A stretch of DNA of 32,989 nucleotides, from assembly GCF_014359905.1 (NCBI RefSeq), contig NZ_JACIYP010000061.1, positions 1 to 32,989 on the forward strand, read 5' to 3'. Below, piece after piece: positions 1 to 5,144 of this stretch. This DNA comes from Hoeflea sp. GTDB lineage: Bacteria > Pseudomonadota > Alphaproteobacteria > Rhizobiales > Rhizobiaceae. Every line of letters starts with the position of its first letter. Positions within the stretch are counted from its first letter, which is position 1. Both the position numbers and the translations under genes were made by a program. The notes under the pieces were generated by a model that was not told where the DNA came from, did not search any database, and saw nothing but the letters and a program-made list of their open reading frames with translations.

Positions 1-153
1 CCGGAAGGCACCGAAATGGTGATGCCGGGCGACAACATCTCGGCTGAAGTGGCGCTCATCGTGCCGATCGCGATGGAAGAAAAGCTGCGCTTCGCTATCC
101 GCGAAGGCGGCCGCACCGTCGGCGCAGGGATTGTTGCATCCATCATTGAATGA
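1..153 (+). CDS. tuf: Elongation factor Tu, 3' end only (first tuf copy)
   Basis: Cut by the left window edge; the last 50 codons are present, starting [12 protein letters not shown] and ending [11 protein letters not shown], followed by TGA. This is the end of the C-terminal beta-barrel domain 3 of EF-Tu, the GTPase that delivers aminoacyl-tRNA to the ribosome. Bases 1-125 are identical to 20503-20627 of the complete tuf gene in this window; after base 125 third codon positions differ almost everywhere while the protein stays the same, and the stop is TGA rather than TAA. Its place upstream of tRNA-Trp, secE and nusG matches the tufB locus of many proteobacteria. The abrupt change in identity suggests gene conversion between the two copies. 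Confidence 0.97.
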   Translation, partial: PEGTEMVMPGDNISAEVALIVPIAMEEKLRFAIREGGRTVGAGIVASIIE

Positions 154-200
154 TGGCTGCATAAAACAATCCCGTGGCGAACCAACCGCTTCAAAGATGA

Positions 201-226
201 GAAAACGCGCCGAAAGGCGCGTTTTC
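201..226 (+). terminator. Intrinsic terminator after the first tuf copy
   Basis: Perfect 11-bp inverted repeat, 201-211 pairing with 216-226, around a GAAA tetraloop. The stem is GC-rich at the top, and its 3' arm ends in TTTT. It lies 47 bases after the tuf stop codon. Confidence 0.85.
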
Positions 227-233
227 CATGAGC

Positions 234-266
234 GGCGCCGGAATCCTTGCTTCGATCATTGAATAA
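234..266 (+). pseudogene. Vestigial second copy of the tuf 3' end
   Basis: These 33 bases translate as GAGILASIIE plus TAA, which is the EF-Tu C-terminus with one V-to-L change. They match the complete tuf end (20623-20655) at 28 of 33 positions and the first copy's end (121-153) at 26 of 33. No tuf-like codons precede base 234. The downstream bases also echo those after the first copy: ATGGC...CTGC soon after the stop, then CTTCAAAG (308-315, compare 189-196), then a terminator hairpin. The unit of tail, 3' UTR and terminator therefore appears twice in tandem (about 121-233 and 234-340). It is not a gene; it is a relic of duplication, recombination or integration at the tuf end. Confidence 0.75.
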
Positions 267-315
267 TCGATGGCGGCTGCTGCAAGTTGCTGACACACAG
301 GATGACACTTCAAAG

Positions 316-340
316 CGCGGGTCTTCGGGCCCGCGTTTTT
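316..340 (+). terminator. Second intrinsic terminator
   Basis: An 8-bp stem (316-323 with 328-335, one G-T wobble) closes a TTCG tetraloop and is followed directly by five T residues (336-340). It sits behind the vestigial tuf tail and was probably that tail's original terminator. Confidence 0.88.
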
Positions 341-436
341 GTTTGCCGCCCATGCGCCGGCCCAGGGATATTTGGCGCGAACGGCAAGGGCATGCATAGT
401 GAGGAGGAAACCGGATAGCGGCGTCGGGGCCCTGGG

Positions 437-739
437 ATGCAGTTCACGCGACGATTTGCACTCATGGTCGCGCTGGCCGGGATTTCAGTGCCGTTGACTC
501 TGGCGTCGTTGACCTTGGTGCAGGCCGCCGGCTGCCCGGAGCGCCCCTCCTGCGAGGGCTGCGGCTGCAAAGGTGGGCCCGGTTACCGGATCGATGCCAC
601 GGGCAAATGCGTGGGTTACAAGGCGCTCAAGGCAAAGTGCGGCGACCCGCCAACACTTCGGTGCACATTTGAAAATGCGCCTGGAACCGGGCTCAACAAG
701 GACTGCGCGCTGGGCCGGACCGCCAAGGAACCCGATTGA
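437..739 (+). CDS. Small cysteine-rich secreted protein, function unknown
   Basis: This encodes 100 residues. The N-terminus has two arginines (R5, R6), a hydrophobic stretch to about residue 29 and a likely signal peptidase I site after VQA (residue 30), so the product is probably exported to the periplasm. The mature part has eight cysteines (33, 39, 42, 44, 58, 68, 76, 90) and the run EGCGCKGGPGYR, which suggests a disulfide-held fold. There is no haem, ferredoxin or zinc-ribbon spacing that I recognise. ATG 437 is the first start after an in-frame TAG at 416-418; the clear GAGGAGG sits about 30 bases upstream, too far for a normal ribosome site, so initiation is uncertain. It stands alone between the tuf terminators and an acetyltransferase remnant. 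I recognise no characterised family; conserved hypothetical proteins of this type occur in rhizobia, but I have not verified this. Confidence 0.68.
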   Translation: MQFTRRFALMVALAGISVPLTLASLTLVQAAGCPERPSCEGCGCKGGPGYRIDATGKCVGYKALKAKCGDPPTLRCTFENAPGTGLNKDCALGRTAKEPD

Positions 740-779
740 AAGGTCCGCGCTATGGGGATCGACCTGTCGAATTCAGCGC

Positions 780-1049
780 CGGTGGCTCGGCTTCGGTTCG
801 GTGGTGATTCCGGGCGTGCGCGTCGGCAATGGCGTCATCATCGCCGCACGAGCCGTGGTAACGGCCGACGTGCCCGACTATGCGATTGTCGCAGGCAATC
901 CCGCGCGCCTGATCCGCATGCGCTTCACGGCCGATGTCATCACGCGGCTGCTGGGCATTGCCTGGTGGAATTGGGAGGTGGACAAGATAGAACGCAATAT
1001 TGATGCCATCACCGGCGCCGATGTCGACGCGCTGCACCAGGCCACATAA
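780..1049 (+). pseudogene. 3' remnant of a CatB-type (XAT) hexapeptide acetyltransferase
   Basis: The last 89 codons read like the C-terminal part of xenobiotic acetyltransferases (CatB/Vat class, left-handed beta-helix). Hexapeptide-repeat residues are in GSVVIPGVRVGNGVIIAARA, followed by AVVTADVPDYAIVAGNPARL and then the C-terminal helix with IAWWNWEVDKIE. Family members are about 200-215 residues and carry the catalytic histidine upstream; that half is absent. The frame stays open upstream to 573, but there it only overlaps the cysteine-rich gene and shows no acetyltransferase similarity. No ribosome site or start lies near 780. It is therefore a 5'-truncated relic, presumably inactive, and marks a deletion or recombination junction near base 780. 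Confidence 0.75.
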
Positions 1050-1178
1050 AGGCCGAGATCGGGGGCAGGGGGCTTCAACACCACTCCTGGACCGGCGGAG
1101 AGTGCGCGGGCAAACCGCGCCGCGCCGGCATCATGGGCAGAAAATGACGGTGGCGCCGACAAAGCCGTCACTTCTTTG
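1050..1178. other. Intergenic stretch before tRNA-Trp
   Basis: No coding region is supported here. TGACGG (1144-1149) can pair with CCGTCA (1165-1170) and is followed by a T-rich stretch, so a weak terminator for leftover upstream transcription is possible. I see nothing else. Confidence 0.4.
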
Positions 1179-1207
1179 TTGCATTCCCCGTGCATTTGAC
1201 GCTATCA
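1179..1207 (+). promoter_or_regulatory. Likely promoter of tRNA-Trp (and possibly secE-nusG)
   Basis: TTGCAT (1179-1184) and CTATCA (1202-1207) are separated by exactly 17 bases. The second hexamer resembles the CTATAT -10 element common in rhizobia. Transcription would begin near 1214, about ten bases before the mature tRNA. The -35 match is only moderate. Confidence 0.5.
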
Positions 1208-1223
1208 GGTCCGCCACCAGCCT

Positions 1224-1299
1224 AGGGGTATAGCTCAGTTGGTAGAGCGACGGTCTCCAAAACCGTAGGTCGCAGGTTCGAGTCCTGCTGCCCCTGCCA
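1224..1299 (+). tRNA. tRNA-Trp (anticodon CCA)
   Basis: This is a complete 76-base cloverleaf. The acceptor stem is AGGGGTA (1224-1230) with TGCCCCT (1289-1295), the discriminator is G1296, and CCA (1297-1299) is encoded in the DNA. The anticodon stem ACGGT/ACCGT (1250-1254, 1262-1266) closes a loop with CCA at 1257-1259. The D-loop GGTAG and T-arm GGTTCGAGTCC are normal. A tRNA-Trp between tuf and secE is typical of many alpha- and gammaproteobacteria. Open frames across it on the minus strand are artefacts. Confidence 0.98.
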
Positions 1300-1390
1300 G
1301 CCGGACTCTCCGGCTTGGCGATACCATGGCGGGTGTAAACCAGATGGACCGAGAGCAAGCCTCGGGCCAGATGGCCGGTATTTCGATAAA

Positions 1391-1429
1391 AAAGCCCGAT
1401 CCCCCTTGTGATTTCAAGAATCGGGCTTT
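1391..1429. terminator. Hairpin between tRNA-Trp and secE, terminator-like on both strands
   Basis: A perfect 10-bp stem, 1391-1400 with 1420-1429, has a 19-base loop that holds a small CTTG/CAAG helix. On the + strand only three T residues follow, so termination would be weak or partial. On the minus strand six T residues follow, which looks efficient, although no minus-strand gene ends here. It may act as an attenuator or processing point between the tRNA and secE. Confidence 0.55.
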
Positions 1430-1504
1430 ATGTAGACGTTAACAGACACGCGGTGTGTGGGGCTGGGATACCGGCCTTACGCGCCGTATAAGCGTGGACA
1501 GACA

Positions 1505-1705
1505 ATGGCATCAAAAACAAATCCGTTTACGTTCCTCCAGCAGGTTCGGGCTGAAACTGCGAAAGTGAAGTGGCCGTCGCGCCGCGAGACCTCGATCTCG
1601 ACCATCATGGTTCTGGTGATGGTGCTGCTGGCCTCCATTTTCTTTTTTGCAGCCGACCAGGCATTGGGCTGGGCGATTTCGCTCATCCTGAATGCCGGCG
1701 CTTGA
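1505..1705 (+). CDS. secE: Preprotein translocase subunit SecE
   Basis: A 66-residue protein of the inner membrane. SecE clamps the two halves of SecY and is essential for the SecYEG channel. The sequence has the conserved cytoplasmic amphipathic segment [17 protein letters not shown] (about residues 13-29), then one transmembrane helix (about 32-58). This short one-helix form is usual in alphaproteobacteria, whereas the E. coli protein has three helices. The frame is open upstream to 1457, but start ATG 1505 ([13 protein letters not shown]) matches the family and removes a non-conserved 16-residue extension. The ribosome site is weak (GTGGACAG). The stop lies 13 bases before the nusG start, so the two genes are one transcription unit, as in most bacteria. 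The partner secY is near the other end of the window. Confidence 0.95.
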   Translation: MASKTNPFTFLQQVRAETAKVKWPSRRETSISTIMVLVMVLLASIFFFAADQALGWAISLILNAGA

Positions 1706-1718
1706 GGCGGGGGAAAAA

Positions 1719-2249
1719 ATGACTGCACGTTGGTACATCGTTCACGCCTATTCGAATTTCGAAAAGAAGGTTGCCGAATCGATCGAGGAGCAGGCGCGCC
1801 AAAAGGGCTTGAGCCATCTCTTTGAAAAGATCCTGGTGCCCGTCGAGAAGGTTGTCGAAGTTCGTCGCGGCCGCAAGGTCGACGCCGAGCGCAAGTTCTT
1901 CCCTGGTTATGTGATGGTGCGCGCCGATCTGACCGACGAGGCGTTCCACCTGATCAAGAACACGCCGAAGGTCACCGGCTTCCTGGGCAGCGATTCCAAG
2001 CCTGTTCCGATTCCGGACTCAGAGGCTGAGCGCATTCTGATGCAGGTTCAGGAAGGCGTCGAGCGGCCCAAGCCCTCGATCGCTTTCGAAATCGGCGAAC
2101 AGGTGCGGGTGTCCGACGGCCCCTTTGCCTCGTTCAATGGAACCGTGCAGGAAGTCGACGAAGAGCGGTCGCGCCTCAAGGTCGAGGTGTCGATCTTTGG
2201 CCGGGCCACCCCGGTCGAGCTCGAATACAGTCAGGTCGAGAAGGTCTGA
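1719..2249 (+). CDS. nusG: Transcription termination/antitermination factor NusG
   Basis: This encodes 176 residues, the standard length. The NGN domain (about 1-115) starts [17 protein letters not shown] and holds the conserved RKFFPGYV (residues 59-66), the surface that binds the beta' clamp helices and suppresses pausing. The KOW domain (about 124-176) contains [27 protein letters not shown]; in other bacteria it binds Rho or ribosomal protein S10, coupling transcription to termination or translation. ATG 1719 is chosen over an in-frame ATG at 1692 because it fits the family N-terminus and is preceded by GAGGCGGGGGA. An intrinsic terminator follows 10 bases after the stop. Confidence 0.98.
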   Translation: MTARWYIVHAYSNFEKKVAESIEEQARQKGLSHLFEKILVPVEKVVEVRRGRKVDAERKFFPGYVMVRADLTDEAFHLIKNTPKVTGFLGSDSKPVPIPDSEAERILMQVQEGVERPKPSIAFEIGEQVRVSDGPFASFNGTVQEVDEERSRLKVEVSIFGRATPVELEYSQVEKV

Positions 2250-2258
2250 CAAGAGTTT

Positions 2259-2300
2259 ACCCGGCCCGCGCTTTCGTCACGAAGGTGCGGACGGGTTTTT
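2259..2300 (+). terminator. Intrinsic terminator after nusG
   Basis: This long imperfect hairpin has outer pairs 2259-2263 with 2292-2296, middle CCGC/GCGG (2266-2269, 2287-2290), and top CTTTCG/CGAAGG (2271-2276, 2280-2285). Five T residues (2296-2300) follow. It separates secE-nusG from the rplKA unit, although readthrough is possible. Confidence 0.72.
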
Positions 2301-2301
2301 G

Positions 2302-2403
2302 CATTGCCGGGATGCCTGGCAATGTAACGCGCGTGGGAGGCGAGCAGGCTGAAGCCGGCCTGTCAGACCGAACCACGCAACCGCAGCCGCCGGGTATCCC
2401 GGC
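2302..2403 (+). promoter_or_regulatory. rplK leader with probable L1-binding site
   Basis: Three hairpins precede rplK. The first is CATTGCCGG with CCTGGCAATG (2302-2310, 2316-2324). The second has outer stem GCGTGG/CCACGC (2331-2336, 2373-2378) and an inner stem CAGGC/GCCTG (2345-2349, 2358-2362), separated by an asymmetric loop. The third is GCCGGG/CCCGGC (2389-2394, 2398-2403). In the second, GTGGGAGGC (2333-2341) matches, from memory, the strand of the L1 stalk in E. coli 23S rRNA that contacts protein L1, and the opposing strand GAACCAC resembles that rRNA helix. In E. coli, L1 represses rplKA translation through such a mimic; that role here is inferred. Confidence 0.6.
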
Positions 2404-2448
2404 ATGAAACGGCGCTGAGGCGCTGTTGTAAAGAGAGGCAGAGAGAAA

Positions 2449-2877
2449 ATGGCTAAGAAAGTTGCAGGCCAGCTCAAGCTGCAGGTGAAGGCCGCATCGG
2501 CGACTCCGTCGCCCCCGATCGGTCCGGCACTTGGTCAGCGCGGCATCAACATCATGGAATTCTGCAAGGCGTTCAATGCCGCCACGCAGGAAATGGAAAA
2601 GGGAATGCCGATCCCGGTCGTCATCACCTACTACCAGGACAAATCCTTCACCTTCATGATGAAGAAGCCCCCCGTGAGCTACTTCCTCAAGAAGGAAGCC
2701 AAGCTGACGTCCGGCTCCAAGACGCCGGGCAAGGAAGTTGCCGGTTCGATCACGCGTGACCAGGTCCGCACGATCGCAGAAGCAAAGATGAAGGATCTCA
2801 ACGCCGCCGACATCGAAGGCGCGATGGCTATGGTCGAGGGCTCCGCCCGCTCCATGGGCCTGGAAGTGACGGGATAA
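2449..2877 (+). CDS. rplK: 50S ribosomal protein L11 (uL11)
   Basis: The protein has 142 residues, the normal length. L11 binds the GTPase-associated centre of 23S rRNA and helps translation factors and RelA sense the A site. The N-terminal domain contains the proline-rich switch [12 protein letters not shown] (21-32), which contacts thiopeptide antibiotics; P22 and P23 are unaltered, so thiostrepton-type resistance is not suggested. The C-terminal rRNA-binding domain includes [20 protein letters not shown]. The ribosome site GAGAGGCAGAG lies upstream of the ATG. The stop is four bases before rplA, implying coupled translation, and the upstream leader probably controls both genes. Confidence 0.99.
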   Translation: MAKKVAGQLKLQVKAASATPSPPIGPALGQRGINIMEFCKAFNAATQEMEKGMPIPVVITYYQDKSFTFMMKKPPVSYFLKKEAKLTSGSKTPGKEVAGSITRDQVRTIAEAKMKDLNAADIEGAMAMVEGSARSMGLEVTG

Positions 2878-2881
2878 GACC

Positions 2882-3580
2882 ATGGCAAAGATTGCAAAGC
2901 GCATACAGAAGATCAACGAAGGCGTTGACCGCAACAAGCTTTACCTGCTCGGTGACGCTGTCGCCATGATCAAGGAACGCGCCGTCGCCAAGTTCGACGA
3001 GACCATCGAAGTCTCGATGAATCTCGGTGTCGACCCGCGCCACGCCGACCAGATGGTCCGCGGCGTCGTCAACCTGCCCAACGGCACCGGACGTACTGTC
3101 CGCGTCGCCGTGTTCGCCCGTGGCGACAAGGCTGACGAAGCCCGTGCAGCCGGCGCCGATATCGTTGGCGCCGAAGACCTGGTTGAAATCGTTCAGGGCG
3201 GCACCATCGAGTTCGACCGCTGTATCGCAACCCCGGACATGATGCCGCTCGTCGGCCGTCTGGGCAAGGTGCTCGGCCCGCGCGGCATGATGCCCAACCC
3301 CAAGGTTGGCACCGTGACCACCGATGTGACCGGCGCCGTCAAGGCGTCCAAGGGTGGTGCGGTCGAGTTCCGTGTCGAAAAGGCCGGCATCGTCCACGCC
3401 GGTATCGGCAAGGCCTCCTTCGGCGCCGAACAGATCCAGGAGAACATCCGGGCGTTCGCCGATGCGGTCATCAAGGCCAAGCCGACAGGCGCCAAGGGCA
3501 ACTATGTCAAGCGCGTGGCGATTTCCTCGACCATGGGCCCGGGCCTCAAGATCGATCCGTCGTCGCTCAGCGTCGCCTGA
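2882..3580 (+). CDS. rplA: 50S ribosomal protein L1 (uL1)
   Basis: The protein has 232 residues, normal length. L1 forms the mobile L1 stalk that moves deacylated tRNA out of the E site. Family segments run in order: the N-terminal [16 protein letters not shown], the middle domain with [16 protein letters not shown] and [22 protein letters not shown], then [19 protein letters not shown]. In other bacteria it is the autogenous repressor of rplK-rplA, and a candidate target lies just ahead of rplK. Only four bases separate it from the rplK stop, and no strong Shine-Dalgarno is seen, so translation probably depends on the preceding gene. A terminator-like hairpin follows. Confidence 0.99.
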   Translation: MAKIAKRIQKINEGVDRNKLYLLGDAVAMIKERAVAKFDETIEVSMNLGVDPRHADQMVRGVVNLPNGTGRTVRVAVFARGDKADEARAAGADIVGAEDLVEIVQGGTIEFDRCIATPDMMPLVGRLGKVLGPRGMMPNPKVGTVTTDVTGAVKASKGGAVEFRVEKAGIVHAGIGKASFGAEQIQENIRAFADAVIKAKPTGAKGNYVKRVAISSTMGPGLKIDPSSLSVA

Positions 3581-3592
3581 TCTGTGAATTCT

Positions 3593-3620
3593 GAAAACCG
3601 GAGCAGGTATCCGGTTTTCT
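3593..3620 (+). terminator. Terminator-like hairpin after rplA
   Basis: A perfect 10-bp stem (3593-3602 with 3610-3619) with a 7-base loop; the 3' arm ends TTTTC and the bases after it are T-rich. Two more hairpins follow: 3625-3633 with 3638-3646, and 3650-3654 with 3663-3667. This may be a terminator or a partial attenuator between rplA and rplJ, as in the E. coli L11/L10 arrangement. Confidence 0.55.
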
Positions 3621-3717
3621 TCAGTTTCCGGCCCTTGGGCCGGAAAGGTCCGGGGCGAAAGTCCCGGGCTCCCTGTCCGAGACTGCAGGTGGTGTGCCCT
3701 TACCGGTTCACCTTAAT

Positions 3718-3928
3718 TTGTGACCTGCATGAGACGGGTAAGATCCGTTTTCAGGAGTGAATGCTCCAACGGTTCGAACCTCGCTTGCCTTGTGCCGCTG
3801 CCGGTTTCCGGTTTCGGCGCGAGGGGACAGGATCCTCGAGCGTCGCTTGTGGGTTCATCAGGAATCCCTGGCGGCAAAGGCAAACCCGGCAGGTGGTGCA
3901 TGCATCACCCGCCAACTGGAGAAACGCA
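3718..3928 (+). promoter_or_regulatory. Long rplJ leader, probable L10 regulatory leader
   Basis: The 348 bases between rplA and rplJ hold no convincing gene. A frame stays open upstream of rplJ to 3761, but its residues are not L10-like. After a poor promoter candidate (TTGTGA 3718-3723, TAAGAT 3739-3744, spacer only 15), the region forms several hairpins, including GGAG/CTCC near 3754-3769, GGGTTC/GAATCCC near 3851-3868 and GGTGGT/ATCACC (3892-3897, 3904-3909), the last just before the ribosome site. In proteobacteria the L10-(L12)4 complex binds a leader here and represses rplJL. Position and structure fit, but the L10 kink-turn motif was not identified. Confidence 0.5.
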
Positions 3929-4447
3929 GTGGATAGAGCGGAAAAACGCGAATTCGTCGCGGAACTGAACGGTGTTTTCACCAACGCCGGTTCGGTTGTC
4001 GTGGCCCACTACGCCGGTCTTACGGTTGCGCAGATGAACGACCTTCGGTCGCGCATGCGCACAGCCGGAGGCACCGTCAAGGTCGCGAAGAACCGCCTTG
4101 CCAAGATCGCTCTTCAGGGCACGGAGTCAGAAGGGATGTCAGATCTCTTCATGGGTCAGACGCTCATCGCGTATTGCGATGATCCGGTGACCGCTCCAAA
4201 GATCGCCGTCGAGTTCACCAAGGTCAGCGACAAGCTGGTCATCCTTGGTGGCGCGATGGGGGCGACAACACTCGACGCCGATGGAATCAAGGCTCTTGCC
4301 ACGATGCCGTCGCTCGACGAGCTGCGCGCGAAACTGGTCGGCATGATTCAGACGCCGGCAACGCGCATCGCCCAGATCGTCAACGCACCCGCGGGTGCCG
4401 TTGCACGCGTCATTGGCGCTTATGCCCAGAAGGACGAAGCCGCATAA
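3929..4447 (+). CDS. rplJ: 50S ribosomal protein L10 (uL10)
   Basis: The 172 residues match rhizobial L10 length. The N-terminal domain binds 23S rRNA near L11 ([50 protein letters not shown]). The C-terminal helix ([14 protein letters not shown] through AYAQKDEAA) anchors L7/L12 dimers to form the stalk that recruits translation GTPases. The start is GTG at 3929: it gives the family N-terminus and has CTGGAGA eight bases upstream, whereas upstream codons in the same frame are unlike any L10. A GTG start after a structured leader suits a gene under translational control. rplL follows after 62 bases. Confidence 0.96.
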   Translation: MDRAEKREFVAELNGVFTNAGSVVVAHYAGLTVAQMNDLRSRMRTAGGTVKVAKNRLAKIALQGTESEGMSDLFMGQTLIAYCDDPVTAPKIAVEFTKVSDKLVILGGAMGATTLDADGIKALATMPSLDELRAKLVGMIQTPATRIAQIVNAPAGAVARVIGAYAQKDEAA

Positions 4448-4509
4448 GGCGGAACTTCGCTGTGAATTAGATCAACACCGGTTCGAACCGAATACAAGGA
4501 AGTAAGAAA

Positions 4510-4887
4510 ATGGCTGATCTCGCCAAAATCGTGGAAGACCTTTCCAACCTGACCGTCCTGGAAGCTTCCGAGCTGTCCAAGATGCTTGAAGAAAAGTGGG
4601 GCGTTTCTGCCGCTGCTCCGGTGGCCGTCGCTGCCGCTGGTGGTGCTGCCGCTCCTGCTGAAGCCGCTGAAGAACAGACTGAATTTGATGTGATCCTGGC
4701 CGATGTCGGCGCCAACAAGATCAACGTCATCAAGGAAGTCCGCGCCATCACCGGTCTCGGCCTCAAGGAAGCCAAGGATCTGGTCGAAGCTGCTCCGAAG
4801 GCCGTCAAGGAAGCCGTGTCGAAGGGCGAAGCTGCAGACATCAAGAAGAAGCTTGAAGACGCCGGCGCCAAGGTCGACGTCAAGTAA
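4510..4887 (+). CDS. rplL: 50S ribosomal protein L7/L12 (bL12)
   Basis: The 125 residues are organised as expected: an N-terminal dimerisation helix pair (1-32, [23 protein letters not shown]), a flexible Ala/Pro/Gly hinge (about 34-56) and a C-terminal factor-binding domain (57-125) containing the conserved [24 protein letters not shown]. Several dimers sit on the L10 helix and stimulate EF-G and EF-Tu GTP hydrolysis. AAGGAAGTAAGAAA before the ATG provides a good ribosome site, consistent with its need for multiple copies per ribosome. It is co-transcribed with rplJ; the intergenic region behind it contains hairpins before rpoB. Confidence 0.99.
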   Translation: MADLAKIVEDLSNLTVLEASELSKMLEEKWGVSAAAPVAVAAAGGAAAPAEAAEEQTEFDVILADVGANKINVIKEVRAITGLGLKEAKDLVEAAPKAVKEAVSKGEAADIKKKLEDAGAKVDVK

Positions 4888-4900
4888 GCTGAAAATCGTG

Positions 4901-4983
4901 TCCGGGGGTGGGGTTTCCTTCCCCCGGATGCAGCTGTCGATGAACGGATTACCCAAAAGCCCGAAAAACGGCTTTTGGGTAAT
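4901..4983 (+). promoter_or_regulatory. Paired hairpins in the rplL-rpoB gap (attenuator or RNase III site)
   Basis: The 257-base gap contains TCCGGGGG/CCCCCGGA (4901-4908, 4921-4928) and then a perfect 14-bp inverted repeat, 4948-4961 with 4970-4983, around the loop CGAAAAAC. No T run follows either, so neither is a standard terminator. In E. coli an attenuator and an RNase III cleavage site occupy this gap and set the ratio of L7/L12 to RNA polymerase beta. A similar role is inferred. Confidence 0.55.
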
Positions 4984-5144
4984 GGGTTCTTCAAAAGGAT
5001 AGTCTCGAACCAGACCGCAAGGCACTCCGGCCGCGCCGCTCTGGGAAATGAGACGAGATTGAACGAATTCATTTCTATGACGGAGTCGCTTGGCCAGCGG
5101 CGTTCGTCTGTTGCAGGCCCGGATGCACATTACAAGGAGCGACG

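Noticed and set aside
573..779. N-terminal extension of the acetyltransferase remnant
   Set aside because: It overlaps the cysteine-rich gene in another frame and has no hexapeptide repeats; only 780 onward resembles the family.
1131..1417. Minus-strand open frames across tRNA-Trp, including the peptide GSRTRTCDLRFWRP and GAAGLEPATYGFG
   Set aside because: These are translations of the complement of a tRNA gene, a well-known source of false proteins.
1487..1492. TATAAG as a -10 element for secE
   Set aside because: No -35 element lies 16-18 bases upstream, and the start would leave almost no leader.
2404..2418. Mini-frame M-K-R-R-stop 30 bases before rplK, a possible leader peptide
   Set aside because: It has no ribosome site of its own, is only four codons long and contains no regulatory codon run; probably chance.
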